This document shows, one piece after another, positions 1-8,754 of a DNA stretch of 64,000 nt. This DNA is from an uncultured Alistipes sp. (GTDB lineage Bacteria; Bacteroidota; Bacteroidia; Bacteroidales; Rikenellaceae), in NCBI GenBank assembly GCA_900768015.1, contig CAAGBI010000076.1, positions 1 through 64,000 on the forward strand, written 5' to 3'. The translations under genes were made by a program, and so were the position numbers. Under the pieces are notes generated by a model, which searched no databases, was not told where the DNA came from, and saw only the letters and a program-made list of their open reading frames with translations. How positions within the stretch are numbered: the first letter of the stretch is position 1; each line of letters starts with the position of its first letter.

Positions 1-45
1 AGCGTGGGAATCTCCATTATTGTTTTTAATTGAAAAGAGGGAGAT

Positions 46-275
46 TGCCACGAGCCTAACGGCTCTCGCAATGACGAAGACTCTGTCATTCTGAACGGAG
101 TGAAGAATCTCCTCAAAGCCGACTAGCGACAACCCGCATTGACAGCGCATAGCCAGCGAGGAGATCCTTCGTTGCACTCAGGATGACATAGAGAGTGAAA
201 GATTGCCACGGCTTGTTCCAAGCCTCGCAATGACGGTGGATAGTATTAGCCTCGCAATGACGCGGCAACACGCGA
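46..275. repeat. Dispersed GTCATnCTGA / GCAATGACG palindromic repeat block
   Basis: Non-coding block made of several short units also found elsewhere in the window: a GATTGCCACG...CGCAATGACG unit, a GTCATTCTGAACG...GAAGAATCTCCTC unit, and a reversed GGATCCTTCG...AGGATGACA unit. Each can fold on itself. The first 45 bases of the window show no gene. Related blocks lie near 2.9, 7.1, 12.4, 17.6, 18.2, 29.0 and 44.6 kb. Confidence 0.85.
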
Positions 276-293
276 TTTTTCCGCACCGAGCGC

Positions 294-324
294 TTTGATA
301 TTTCACTTTTTTTGCTTATATTTG
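294..324 (+). promoter_or_regulatory. Bacteroidetes-type promoter of rsfS
   Basis: TTTG at 294-297 and TATATTTG at 317-324 are separated by 19 bases, matching the -33/-7 arrangement of the Bacteroidetes main sigma factor. It leaves a leader of about 100 bases before the rsfS start. That leader contains GCGTGCGTGCG-type alternating runs. Confidence 0.7.
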
Positions 325-427
325 CGAGAATTTATCGCGTGCGTGCGTTATAAGTATGTCCGCATGCGTGCGCAGTAAGCACCCAAAACAAAGTGTAAAT
401 AATTGTAAAACAACTGAATAAAAAACT

Positions 428-787
428 ATGGAAAACTTGCAGAAACTAATTGACACGATAGTCGAGGCAATCGACGATAAGAAGGGTAAGGGCATCGTTT
501 CGCTCGATTTGTCGGGATTCGATGGCGCCATTTGCTCGCATTTTGTGGTCTGTCACGCCGATTCTACTACCCAGGTGGATGCCATCGCGGGAGGTATCGA
601 GGATAAGGTATTCGAGGTTATGGGCGAGTGGCCCATGCGCGTGGAGGGCCGTCAGAACGCCTTCTGGGTGGCCATGGACTACAACGATGTCATCGTGCAC
701 ATCTTCCAGACCGAGATGCGCGAGTACTACCGCTTGGAGGAGTTGTGGGCCGATGCGCCCATGAAGCGCTATGAGTTTGGCGAATAG
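428..787 (+). CDS. rsfS: Ribosome silencing factor RsfS (YbeB/Iojap)
   Basis: 119 residues, the usual length of the RsfS/Iojap family. These proteins bind ribosomal protein L14 on the 50S subunit and block subunit joining under nutrient limitation. Recognisable parts are the DLSGFDGAICSHFVVCHADS segment and the conserved C-terminal W-x-x-x-DYNDVIVHIF strand. The ATG lies about 100 bases downstream of a good -7 box and 60 bases before ftsH. The rsfS-ftsH-cdsA order is common in Bacteroidetes, so co-transcription is likely. Confidence 0.93.
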   Translation: MENLQKLIDTIVEAIDDKKGKGIVSLDLSGFDGAICSHFVVCHADSTTQVDAIAGGIEDKVFEVMGEWPMRVEGRQNAFWVAMDYNDVIVHIFQTEMREYYRLEELWADAPMKRYEFGE

Positions 788-848
788 CGAGTTACGGGTA
801 GAGTTACGAATAGAGTGTCTAATAAACGAAATGTTTGTATAAGGAAAA

Positions 849-2843
849 ATGGCGCAAATAAATAATCGCCCCACCCCAAGGCCACGCTTCAACTTCATGT
901 GGTTTTGGGCTGTGGTTGCCATAGGCATTGTGGCCTATGCGTTTCTTAGCGAGCCGAATAGTGCCCCCCTCCGTGGCGACTGGCAGATGGTCGAGAGGTT
1001 GGTTGAGGGTGGCTCGGTCAAGCGCATCGAGGTCTTGGACCACGAGAATATGAGCGTCTACCTCCACAAGGAGCATGCCGACTCGTTGGCTAAGGAGGAG
1101 GAGTTCAAGGCTATGCCCCGCTCGGGTGCGCAGATTGTCTTTACCTCACACGGCGATGCTAAGCTCTTTAGCGAGGAGTTGGCAGCTGCCGAGGCTGTGG
1201 CTATGGAGCAAGACCCTGAGTATGAGGCCGTTAAGGTTGTGTGGAAGCGCACCGAGAAGGGTATCTGGGACCATGTATTGGGCTTCTTGCCATGGATATT
1301 CTTCCTCGTTCTCATGATTTTCTTCATCCGCTCGATGACTCGTGGCGCGGGAGGTGGCGCAGGTGGCGGCATTATGAATGTGGGCAAGGCGCGTGCGCAG
1401 ATGTCCGACAAGAACAGCAAGGAGCGCGTGACATTCAAGGATGTCGCGGGCTTGGAGGAGGCTAAGGTCGAGATTATGGAGATTGTGGACTTCCTCAAGA
1501 ACGCTAATAAATACAAGGAGTTGGGCGCGAAGATTCCCCGCGGAGCACTCCTCGCGGGCCCTCCAGGAACGGGTAAGACGCTTTTAGCTAAGGCCGTTGC
1601 TGGCGAGGCTAATGTGCCTTTCCTCTCGATTTCGGGCTCCGACTTCGTTGAGATGTTCGTGGGCGTGGGTGCTTCGCGTGTGCGCGATTTGTTCGACCAG
1701 GCGAAGAGGGTGGCACCATGTATCGTCTTTATCGACGAGATTGACGCCATCGGCCGTGCGCGCGGCAAGAACTCGGGCTTCTCGGGCAACGACGAGAGGG
1801 AGAACACTCTTAATCAGTTGCTTACGGAGATGGACGGCTTCCAGACCAATGCCGGTGTCATCGTCTTGGCGGCTACCAACCGCGTAGATATTCTGGATAA
1901 GGCGCTCATGCGTGCTGGCCGCTTCGACCGCCAGATTGAGGTGGGTCTACCCGATGTCAAGGAGCGCAAGGAGATATTCGATGTGCACCTCAAAAAGCTG
2001 AAGCTCGACACAAAACTCGACCGTGAGTTCTTGGCTAAGCAGACGCCTGGCTTCGCGGGCGCGGACATTGCAAATGTGTGTAACGAGGCTGCGCTCATCG
2101 CTGCGCGCAACGACCACAAACATGTCATGCAGGAGGACTTCCTCGCGGCTATCGACCGCATCGTAGGCGGCTTGGAGCGTAGAAACATGCCTATGACCGC
2201 CGAGGAGCGCCGCTCTACGGCTATCCACGAGGTGGGCCACGCTACGGTTATGTGGCGCTTGCAGAACTGCGACCCCGTGCTTAAGGTTACGATTATCCCC
2301 CGTGGCCGCTCGTTAGGTGCTACATGGTACCTACCCGAGGAGCGCGTAAACCACAATGTCGAGCACTTCATGCACAAGATGGCGGGCTTGCTTGGTGGCC
2401 GCATCGCGGAGCAGGAGCTTATGGGCGTGACCTCTACGGGTGCTATCAGCGACCTCGAGCGCACATCAAAGACGGCATACGCCATGGTGGCATACTATGG
2501 TATGAGCCCCAAGGTGGGTAACATCAGCTACTACGACGCTACGGGCAGCCGCGACACCTTCACAAAGCCCTTCTCGGAGCAGACGGCACAGATGATTGAC
2601 GAGGAGGTGCGCCGCATTGTTGATGAGGTTGTGGCCATGACGCGCGATATTATCCGTGCCGAGCGTGAGAACATCGAGCGCATTGCGGATGTGTTGCTCG
2701 AGAAGGAGACCATCTTTGCGGAGGACATCGAGGCGGTGTTGGGTAAGAGCGCCCAGCAACTCGCTAAGGAGGCCCAGGCGGAGGGTAATGCCGAGGCTAC
2801 TGCCGATGCCGAGGGTAATGCCGAGGAAACCTCGAATAATTAG
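849..2843 (+). CDS. ftsH: ATP-dependent zinc metalloprotease FtsH
   Basis: 664 residues. This membrane-anchored AAA+ protease degrades misfolded membrane proteins and selected regulators. Visible order: N-terminal membrane helix (about residues 16-36), a periplasmic domain of about 100 residues, a second helix (about 145-165) followed by a Gly-rich linker, Walker A GPPGTGKT at 237-244, Walker B IVFIDEID, and the zinc site HEVGH at about 460-464 (HExxH; most homologues read HEAGH). The C-terminal tail is acidic and Ala/Glu/Asn-rich, ending in EETSNN. It lies between rsfS and the phospholipid genes. Confidence 0.97.
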   Translation: MAQINNRPTPRPRFNFMWFWAVVAIGIVAYAFLSEPNSAPLRGDWQMVERLVEGGSVKRIEVLDHENMSVYLHKEHADSLAKEEEFKAMPRSGAQIVFTSHGDAKLFSEELAAAEAVAMEQDPEYEAVKVVWKRTEKGIWDHVLGFLPWIFFLVLMIFFIRSMTRGAGGGAGGGIMNVGKARAQMSDKNSKERVTFKDVAGLEEAKVEIMEIVDFLKNANKYKELGAKIPRGALLAGPPGTGKTLLAKAVAGEANVPFLSISGSDFVEMFVGVGASRVRDLFDQAKRVAPCIVFIDEIDAIGRARGKNSGFSGNDERENTLNQLLTEMDGFQTNAGVIVLAATNRVDILDKALMRAGRFDRQIEVGLPDVKERKEIFDVHLKKLKLDTKLDREFLAKQTPGFAGADIANVCNEAALIAARNDHKHVMQEDFLAAIDRIVGGLERRNMPMTAEERRSTAIHEVGHATVMWRLQNCDPVLKVTIIPRGRSLGATWYLPEERVNHNVEHFMHKMAGLLGGRIAEQELMGVTSTGAISDLERTSKTAYAMVAYYGMSPKVGNISYYDATGSRDTFTKPFSEQTAQMIDEEVRRIVDEVVAMTRDIIRAERENIERIADVLLEKETIFAEDIEAVLGKSAQQLAKEAQAEGNAEATADAEGNAEETSNN

Positions 2844-3110
2844 TAATTAGTAATTAGCAATTAGTAATTAGCAATGATTCCCTGTGTTGTCATGCTGAGC
2901 AACGCGAAGCATCTCCTCGCTGGCTACACGCTATCAACGCGGGTTGTTGCTGGTCGGCAGTATGTCATCCTGAGTGTAACGAAGGATCTCAAGGCTTGCA
3001 CTACCGTTCACCGCCACGGAGACCTCGAGATTCTTCACTAAAGTTCAGAATGACAGCGTATAGCGTTCAGAATGACAGAGCGAGTGCTTAGAATGATACT
3101 AATGTACAGA
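2844..3110. repeat. TAATTAG short repeats followed by dispersed palindromic repeats
   Basis: The ftsH stop codon runs directly into about 30 bases of repeated TAGTAATTAGCAA-type units. After these come one GTCATGCTGAGC...GCATCTCCTCG unit and a longer unit that begins GTCATCCTGAG (about 2967) and ends TTCAGAATGACA (about 3055), so its ends are inverted copies. No gene is seen in the 293 bases before cdsA. Confidence 0.85.
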
Positions 3111-3136
3111 AAGACAAATTAAAACAGACGAAGAGT

Positions 3137-4009
3137 ATGAGTGATAAGATGCGAAACCTCATTGTGCGCACCATCAGTGGCGTGGTGCTGTTGGGCATTG
3201 TGCTTGGCGCGGCCTATGGCGGCAAGTTTGCCTATGGCGGCTTCCTGCTGCTTATTGTAGTTGTCGGAATGTGGGAGTTCTACAACATTGCTGCGGCTAC
3301 GGGTGCTACACCCCACCGCACGCTGGGCCTTGCTGCGGGTGTCGTGCTGCTTGTCACCACATTCTTCCTCTTCGATGGCTTTATCAGCGATATGCGAAGT
3401 GCCGATAGCGTAGATATGCTTATCGGCGGCATTCTCTACTTCACGGTGCTCATACCGTTGTGCTTCGTTGTGGAGCTCTTCTACGACTCGGAGACGCCCC
3501 TACGCAATGTGGCTACGACACTCATGGGCATCTTCTATGTGGCATACCCCATGGCGCTGCTGCTCTTCATACCTATACTCATCACTGGCGAGTGGCAGCC
3601 CGAATCGTTCCTCTTCTACCTCTTCATCGTGTGGGGTAACGATGTCTTTGCCTACCTCACGGGCATCGCCTTTGGCAAGCATAAGATGGCACCGCGCATC
3701 TCGCCCAAGAAGTCGTGGGAGGGCTTTGTTGGTGGCGTTGTGGGCGCTATGGCGATGGGTACTATTGGCTCGTTTGTTGCAGGAGGTCCACTTGGCATGT
3801 GGCTCGGCTTGGCCGCCGTTGTTGCCATCACGAGTGTCTTTGGCGACCTTGTGGAGTCGATGTTCAAGCGCGAGGCGGGCATCAAGGATTCGGGTAAGAT
3901 TATGCCAGGTCATGGCGGCATGCTCGACAGGTTCGATGCGCTGCTCATATCGTCGCCCTTTGCCTTTGTCTACCTCATCGGTGCCCATGTGATTCTGGAA
4001 AATATGTAA
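3137..4009 (+). CDS. cdsA: Phosphatidate cytidylyltransferase CdsA
   Basis: 290 residues, mostly membrane helices. CdsA makes CDP-diacylglycerol from phosphatidic acid and CTP at the inner membrane. The C-terminal family signature is complete: S-M-F-K-R, then IKDSGKIMPGHGGMLDRFD, which carries the catalytic Asp and Lys residues. Psd starts 28 bases downstream, so two steps of phosphatidylethanolamine synthesis are adjacent. Confidence 0.95.
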   Translation: MSDKMRNLIVRTISGVVLLGIVLGAAYGGKFAYGGFLLLIVVVGMWEFYNIAAATGATPHRTLGLAAGVVLLVTTFFLFDGFISDMRSADSVDMLIGGILYFTVLIPLCFVVELFYDSETPLRNVATTLMGIFYVAYPMALLLFIPILITGEWQPESFLFYLFIVWGNDVFAYLTGIAFGKHKMAPRISPKKSWEGFVGGVVGAMAMGTIGSFVAGGPLGMWLGLAAVVAITSVFGDLVESMFKREAGIKDSGKIMPGHGGMLDRFDALLISSPFAFVYLIGAHVILENM

Positions 4010-4037
4010 ACTAACTAACCTAAAACTACCATAAACT

Positions 4038-4718
4038 ATGAAGATTAATAAGGAGGGTTATATCATTATATCCGTTACGGGTGTTATATGCGTTGCCTTG
4101 TGGTTGTTGGCGTTCTTCTTCATCGAGCCCGTTGAGAAGGTTGTTGATTTATATCTATGGATATTCGGCGCGCTGCTCTTCATCTTTTGGCTCTTTGTCA
4201 TGGCCTTTTTCCGTCAGCCCCGCCGTGTGCAGATTCACGATGACGAACTCATCTTCTCGCCCTGCGATGGCCGCGTTGTTGTCACGGAGGTGGTTACCGA
4301 TGACGAGTACCTCACTGGCGAGATGCTCCAAGTATCTATCTTTATGTCGGTTACGAATGTACACATGAACTGGTTGCCCGTGGGTGGCGAGGTTGAGTAC
4401 ACCAAGCACCACCATGGCCGCTTCCTCGTGGCATGGCACCCCAAGTCATCTACCGAGAATGAGCGCACCACGACCGTCATCCGCCTCAAGGATGGCCGCA
4501 AGGTTCTCATGCGCCAGATTGCGGGCTTCGTGGCACGCCGCATTGTCAACTACATGAAGCCAGGCAAGAGGGTTCATCAGAATAGCGTCATGGGCTTCAT
4601 CAAGTTTGGCTCGCGCGTAGATTTGCTCCTGCCCAAGGATTCGGAGCTGTTCGTGGAGATTGGCGACCCCGTCATCGGCTCGCAGACGCCCATTGCGCGC
4701 CTTAGCCGCAGGAAGTAG
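4038..4718 (+). CDS. psd: Phosphatidylserine decarboxylase proenzyme
   Basis: 226 residues, the short PSD type found in Bacteroidetes. It decarboxylates phosphatidylserine to phosphatidylethanolamine using a pyruvoyl group formed by self-cleavage. Two N-terminal membrane helices (about residues 9-30 and 38-58) precede the catalytic domain. The cleavage motif F-G-S sits near residues 190-192 in the segment MGFIKFGSRVD, so cleavage would fall between Gly191 and Ser192, leaving a small alpha chain of about 35 residues. Confidence 0.93.
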   Translation: MKINKEGYIIISVTGVICVALWLLAFFFIEPVEKVVDLYLWIFGALLFIFWLFVMAFFRQPRRVQIHDDELIFSPCDGRVVVTEVVTDDEYLTGEMLQVSIFMSVTNVHMNWLPVGGEVEYTKHHHGRFLVAWHPKSSTENERTTTVIRLKDGRKVLMRQIAGFVARRIVNYMKPGKRVHQNSVMGFIKFGSRVDLLLPKDSELFVEIGDPVIGSQTPIARLSRRK

Positions 4719-4756
4719 GCGAGGGCATAGTATAACCTTTAACCACGACACTGGCT

Positions 4757-5842
4757 ATGAATACCGACAAGATTATCAAGGGCCTCGCCACGCTTGTCAT
4801 CGTTGCTACGGTTCTTGCCGTTCTTGGCTACCTGTGGCATGTCGTTGTCTATGTCGCTGCGGCCGCCATCCTTGCAATCTTGGGCCGCCCCCTTGTGCGC
4901 GTCATCTCCTCTGTTACGCTTGCTGGTAGGAGGGTGTCGCGTGGCGTTGCTGCCGCTGTCACACTCGTTGCGATATGGATTATTGCGGGTGGTCTCTTGT
5001 CCCTCTTTGCGCCCCTGGTACTGAACAAAGTATATGAGCTTGCCAACCTCGATTGGAGCGCCATCACGCAGATGGTGCGCGAGTGGCTCATCGCTGTTGA
5101 GGCGTTTATCGAGCGCAGTCTGCCTGTTAATGTTCCGAGCCTCGAGCTTATGCTCAAGGATAGGGTGTGGAGCCTCTTCACGCCCGAGATGCTGGAGGGT
5201 GTTGCGGGCTATGTTCTTAGTGCCGCCATCGCCTTCTTCTCCATCTCGTTCATCACCTTCTTCTTCCTCAAGGAGGATGGCCTCTTCTATAAGGGCGTTG
5301 CGCTCTTCTTTCCCGACAAGTACCACGAGAATGTCTACCGTGCGCTGGACTCCATCACCAAGCTTCTTTCGCGCTACTTCGCGGGCTTGCTTGTCGAGAG
5401 CCTTATGCTTATGACCGTTGTCTCGGTCGTTATGATGCTCTTCGGCATGGCGGTTAGCGATGCCCTGATTATCGGCCTTATTATGGGCGTTATGAATGTC
5501 GTACCCTATGCTGGCCCCGTCATCGGCGCCTCAATCTCGATGATGTTGTCTATGCTGGCACCCATCGACGGCAATATGCTCTTCACGGTGGCTGTGCTCG
5601 TCTCGACGATTGTCGTTGTTAAGCTTATTGACGACTTTATTATTCAGCCTACGCTCTACTCGGAGCGTGTTCAGGCGCACCCCTTGGAGGTGTTCCTCGT
5701 CATCCTCGTAGCAGGATATATCGGCGGTGTGTGGGGTATGCTCTTGGCGATACCGCTATATACCATTCTCAGAGTCTTCGCGCGCGAGTTCCTCTCGGAG
5801 TATAGCATCGTGCAGAAGCTCACTAACCAAATGACAAAATAA
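4757..5842 (+). CDS. AI-2E family transporter (PerM/TqsA-like membrane protein)
   Basis: 361 residues with about seven to eight hydrophobic helices. The central loop and helix layout, the GLIMGVMNVVPYAGPVIG segment and the C-terminal DDFIIQPTLYSERVQAHPLE region are typical of the AI-2E transporter family. Members include putative quorum-signal exporters and sodium/proton antiporters, and the substrate here cannot be read from sequence. It lies 38 bases after psd and 5 bases before the next gene, in one apparent operon. Confidence 0.88.
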   Translation: MNTDKIIKGLATLVIVATVLAVLGYLWHVVVYVAAAAILAILGRPLVRVISSVTLAGRRVSRGVAAAVTLVAIWIIAGGLLSLFAPLVLNKVYELANLDWSAITQMVREWLIAVEAFIERSLPVNVPSLELMLKDRVWSLFTPEMLEGVAGYVLSAAIAFFSISFITFFFLKEDGLFYKGVALFFPDKYHENVYRALDSITKLLSRYFAGLLVESLMLMTVVSVVMMLFGMAVSDALIIGLIMGVMNVVPYAGPVIGASISMMLSMLAPIDGNMLFTVAVLVSTIVVVKLIDDFIIQPTLYSERVQAHPLEVFLVILVAGYIGGVWGMLLAIPLYTILRVFAREFLSEYSIVQKLTNQMTK

Positions 5843-5847
5843 CAACT

Positions 5848-6204
5848 ATGACAGATATTATCGCGGAGGTGGTTCATGGCCGTAAGATAGGCCGCGCGTT
5901 GGGCTTTCCTACGGCAAATATGAGCCTTGAGGGGTATTCAGAAATCGAGCGAGGTGTCTACCGCTCGTCTGTGGAGATTGACGGCACGCGCTATCGTGCT
6001 ATGTCGAATGTGGGCATACGCCCCTCGGTTGGCGGCAAGGAGCTACTTTTAGAGACCCATGTCATCGGCTTCTCGGGCGACCTGTATGGTCGAAAGCTAT
6101 GCGTCACTCTCGAGGAGAAGTTGCGCGACGAGAAGCGTTTCTCCTCCATCAGCGACCTCAAGGAGCAGTTGCAGCGCGACTACGCCATCTGCGCGGGTAA
6201 GTAA
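5848..6204 (+). CDS. Stand-alone riboflavin kinase (RibF C-terminal domain only)
   Basis: 118 residues matching only the riboflavin kinase half of bifunctional RibF: GRALGFPTANM (residues 15-25), the Y-x-A-M-S-N-V-G-x-R-P strand, and a C-terminal helix. It would phosphorylate riboflavin to FMN. The nucleotidyltransferase half that makes FAD, about 180 residues and normally N-terminal, is absent. The upstream gene ends only 5 bases away, so there is no room for it. The ATG at 5848 is preceded by AACAACT. Either FAD synthetase is encoded elsewhere or the enzyme is a reduced version. Confidence 0.82.
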   Translation: MTDIIAEVVHGRKIGRALGFPTANMSLEGYSEIERGVYRSSVEIDGTRYRAMSNVGIRPSVGGKELLLETHVIGFSGDLYGRKLCVTLEEKLRDEKRFSSISDLKEQLQRDYAICAGK

Positions 6205-6218
6205 TACCTATATATATT

Positions 6219-7037
6219 ATGACCATCAGGGCTAACTGCAAGATAAACCTCGGCCTCTTCGTCACTCGCAAGCGCGAGGATGGCTACCACGAGTTGCAGA
6301 CCGTCATGCTCCCCGTGCGCGAACTCTACGATGTTGTGGATGTTGTGCGATTGGAGGGTGAGGGTGTGCAGTTTGAGGGCTCGGGCATCGAGGTTGACTG
6401 CCCGGCGGAGAAGAACCTCTGTGTGCGTGCTGCGCGCCTCATGCAGGAGCGCTATGGCGTTGGAGGTATGAGCATTAAGCTCGATAAGCGCGTGCCCTTT
6501 GGCGCAGGCTTGGGTGGTGGCTCGTCGGATGCTACAGCGGTCGTTGTTGCTGTGAATGAGATATATAGCCTCGGCTTGGATAAGCCCACGCTGGCCTCGT
6601 TGGCTGCGGAGTTGGGTAGCGACACACCCTTTTTTGTTTATGACACCCCGCAGTTGTGTGAGGGCCGTGGTGAGGTTATGTCGCCCGTTAATGTCGATTT
6701 GCGAGGGCTGTGGTTGGCTGTTGCGAAGCCTTTGGGCGAGGGTGTCTCTACGAAGGAGGCCTACTCGGGTATCAAGCCCAAGATGCCCACGGCGAGCCTC
6801 ACGGAGCTGCTAAAGAGGGATAAGAGCGAGTGGCAGGGTAGCGTGTTGAACGACTTCGAGCCCCACATCTTCGCTGCACACCCCACGATTAAGGCGCTGA
6901 AACAGAGTATGTTGGATGCTGGTGCTCTCTATGCTGCAATGTCGGGTTCAGGCTCTGCGGTCTTTGGCCTTTTTGACGAGCGCCCCACGCTGCAACTCCC
7001 TACCGACACATTCCTACACATAGAGCAGATAGAATAA
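6219..7037 (+). CDS. ispE: 4-diphosphocytidyl-2-C-methyl-D-erythritol kinase IspE
   Basis: 272 residues, a GHMP kinase of the MEP isoprenoid pathway. Evidence includes the N-terminal A-N-C-K-I-N-L-G-L strand with Lys8 and Asn10, the GHMP phosphate loop PFGAGLGGGSSDATA, and the C-terminal AAMSGSGSAVFGLF segment. It is the last gene of the forward run that begins at rsfS. A direct copy of the final CATATAGAGCAGATAGAATAAA bases follows the stop codon. Confidence 0.94.
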   Translation: MTIRANCKINLGLFVTRKREDGYHELQTVMLPVRELYDVVDVVRLEGEGVQFEGSGIEVDCPAEKNLCVRAARLMQERYGVGGMSIKLDKRVPFGAGLGGGSSDATAVVVAVNEIYSLGLDKPTLASLAAELGSDTPFFVYDTPQLCEGRGEVMSPVNVDLRGLWLAVAKPLGEGVSTKEAYSGIKPKMPTASLTELLKRDKSEWQGSVLNDFEPHIFAAHPTIKALKQSMLDAGALYAAMSGSGSAVFGLFDERPTLQLPTDTFLHIEQIE

Positions 7038-7109
7038 ATTACATATAGAGCAGATAGAATAAAATAATGGAGGACACCGCAATGGCATCCTCCATTTTTG
7101 TTGTCGATA

Positions 7110-7500
7110 TGAGATGTCATGCTGAGCGAAGTCGAAGCATCTCCTCGTCATACTCTATACTATGTCATCCTGAGTGTAACGAAGGATCTCAAGGCTTGCG
7201 CTACAGTCCAACGCCACGGAGACCTCGAGATTCTTCACTAAAGTTCAGAATGACAGAGCGTTGTGTTCAGATTGACACACTACTTCGTCATTGCGAGGCT
7301 TGGAACAAGCCGTGGCAATCTCACGCAGTATGTCATGCTGAGCAGCGCGAAGCATCCCCTCGTCATACTCTATACTATGTCATCCTGAGTGTAACGAAGG
7401 ATCTTAAGGCTTGTGCTACCGTCCAACGCCACGGAGACCTCGAGATTCTTCACTAAAGTTCAGAATGACATTCATAATATCATTACTAATTACTAATTCC
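7110..7500. repeat. Large dispersed-repeat block between ispE and the DUF3127 gene
   Basis: No gene in the 477 bases between ispE and the next CDS. The block holds two copies of a unit starting GTCATGCTGAGC, two copies of the unit from GTCATCCTGAGTG to TTCAGAATGACA (both with GCCACGGAGACCTCGAGATT inside), and one GTCATTGCGAGG...CCGTGGCAATCTC unit. It ends in TACTAATTACTAATTCC short repeats. The two long units are nearly identical, which suggests recent duplication or conversion. Confidence 0.85.
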
Positions 7501-7514
7501 TCATTACTAATTGC

Positions 7515-7883
7515 TTAGAACGGCATGTCGTCAACAACGCCTGCGCCTGATGCGTATGATGGCTGTGGCTCCTCCACGAATGGGGGCATGTTGTTTGCGG
7601 GCGCTGCGCCAGCCGCACCTACGGGCTGAACACGCCATGCGCGAACATCGGTGTACCACTTACCCTGATAGTTACGGCTCTCGATGTCGAACGACACGAG
7701 GTATGTCTCGCCCACGCGGAGGTTTGCCACCTCCTGACCCTTATTCATGAATGTCACGGCTATCTCCTTGCCATACTGCTTGTTAGGCTGCTCGAATACT
7801 ACTGTCTGACGCTCCCATGTGCCGCGTGCCGACTGACCTGTCACCGCGGGGAGAATCTGCATTACTTTACCTTCAAAATCCAT
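7515..7883 (-). CDS. DUF3127 family protein
   Basis: 122 residues starting MDFEGKV. DUF3127 proteins are small Bacteroidetes proteins with an OB-like beta-rich N-terminal domain resembling single-stranded-DNA-binding proteins. Here the domain covers about residues 1-85 (GTWERQTVVFEQPNKQYGKE and the VGETYLVSFDIESRNYQG strand). The tail is low-complexity and Pro/Ala-rich and ends in DDMPF, which resembles the acidic C-terminal tip of SSB proteins that recruits partners. That resemblance is my inference; the function is not established. Confidence 0.75.
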   Translation of the reverse strand: MDFEGKVMQILPAVTGQSARGTWERQTVVFEQPNKQYGKEIAVTFMNKGQEVANLRVGETYLVSFDIESRNYQGKWYTDVRAWRVQPVGAAGAAPANNMPPFVEEPQPSYASGAGVVDDMPF

Positions 7884-7944
7884 CTTTTAGACTATTTTAG
7901 ACTATTTTTTGTTTGTTTATATCTCAATGTTTCGGGTGTGTGGG

Positions 7945-8715
7945 TTATGCCACGGAGCAGGGTATGCCCAGCGCCTCCACGCGCTCGGCGATGGCGCGCA
8001 AGTCCTCCTTCTCCACCTTCGCGATGGTCTGGCAGGGGGTGTCGCGGTCGAGCGAGTAGACCATAACCTGCTTAGGCTTAAGCTCCTCCACAACCTTCAA
8101 CCATGCCGCAACCTCCTCCTCGGTGGTGTTGTCCACAGCCTTGCCCAGATACTCGCCACGCAAGAACATGGTCTGCAGGATGAAGTCGCCCTCGAACATC
8201 TTCAGAAGCTCCACGGTGCGTGCTACGGTGTAGTTGCCCTGAGGCTTGTTCATGAGCTGCACGGTGGCATCAAATGCCGAGTCGAGCTTAAGGATGTTGT
8301 TGTCCACACGCTTTAGCGCACGGCGCACATCCTCGCGGTGTATCTGCGTAGCGTTCGAGAGCACCGACACCTTGGCATTGGGGCAGTGCTTGTCGCGCAG
8401 CGCTCTTGTGTCCTCGATTATCGCCTCGAAGTCGGGGTGCATCGTGGGCTCGCCATTACCCGCAAAGGTGATGACATCGGGGGGCGTACCCTCCTTAACC
8501 ATTTTGCCGAGTGTCTCGTCGAGCATGTTGCGCACATCCTCGCGGGCGTTGAAGCGGCGCTTACCGGGGTGGTCGGCGTTCCAGCCACACTCGCAGTAGA
8601 TGCAGTCGAAGCTACACAACTTAGACTCTATGGGTAATAGGTTGACACCCAACGAGATGCCCAAGCGGCGTGAGCGCACAGGACCAAAGATTATGTTGTC
8701 GTATAGTGAAGTCAT
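7945..8715 (-). CDS. Radical SAM protein
   Basis: 256 residues. A Cys cluster C34-x3-C38-x2-C41 in KLCSFDCIYC is the [4Fe-4S]/SAM-binding site. It is followed by FAGNGEPTMHPDFE, the G-x-x-P loop region of the radical SAM barrel. The N-terminal FGPVRSRRLGISLGVNLLP is typical of a subgroup widespread in Bacteroidetes and archaea that is often labelled wyosine-like, but the substrate is unknown. It lies 39 bases downstream of ddl. Confidence 0.85.
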   Translation of the reverse strand: MTSLYDNIIFGPVRSRRLGISLGVNLLPIESKLCSFDCIYCECGWNADHPGKRRFNAREDVRNMLDETLGKMVKEGTPPDVITFAGNGEPTMHPDFEAIIEDTRALRDKHCPNAKVSVLSNATQIHREDVRRALKRVDNNILKLDSAFDATVQLMNKPQGNYTVARTVELLKMFEGDFILQTMFLRGEYLGKAVDNTTEEEVAAWLKVVEELKPKQVMVYSLDRDTPCQTIAKVEKEDLRAIAERVEALGIPCSVA

Positions 8716-8754
8716 TGTTTTATACTATTGGTAGGTTATAGGTTGTCTGTATGC

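Noticed and set aside
7067..7456. 129-codon open frame in the repeat block after ispE
   Set aside because: It lies wholly in dispersed repeats and its translation is composed of repeat words; no protein family.
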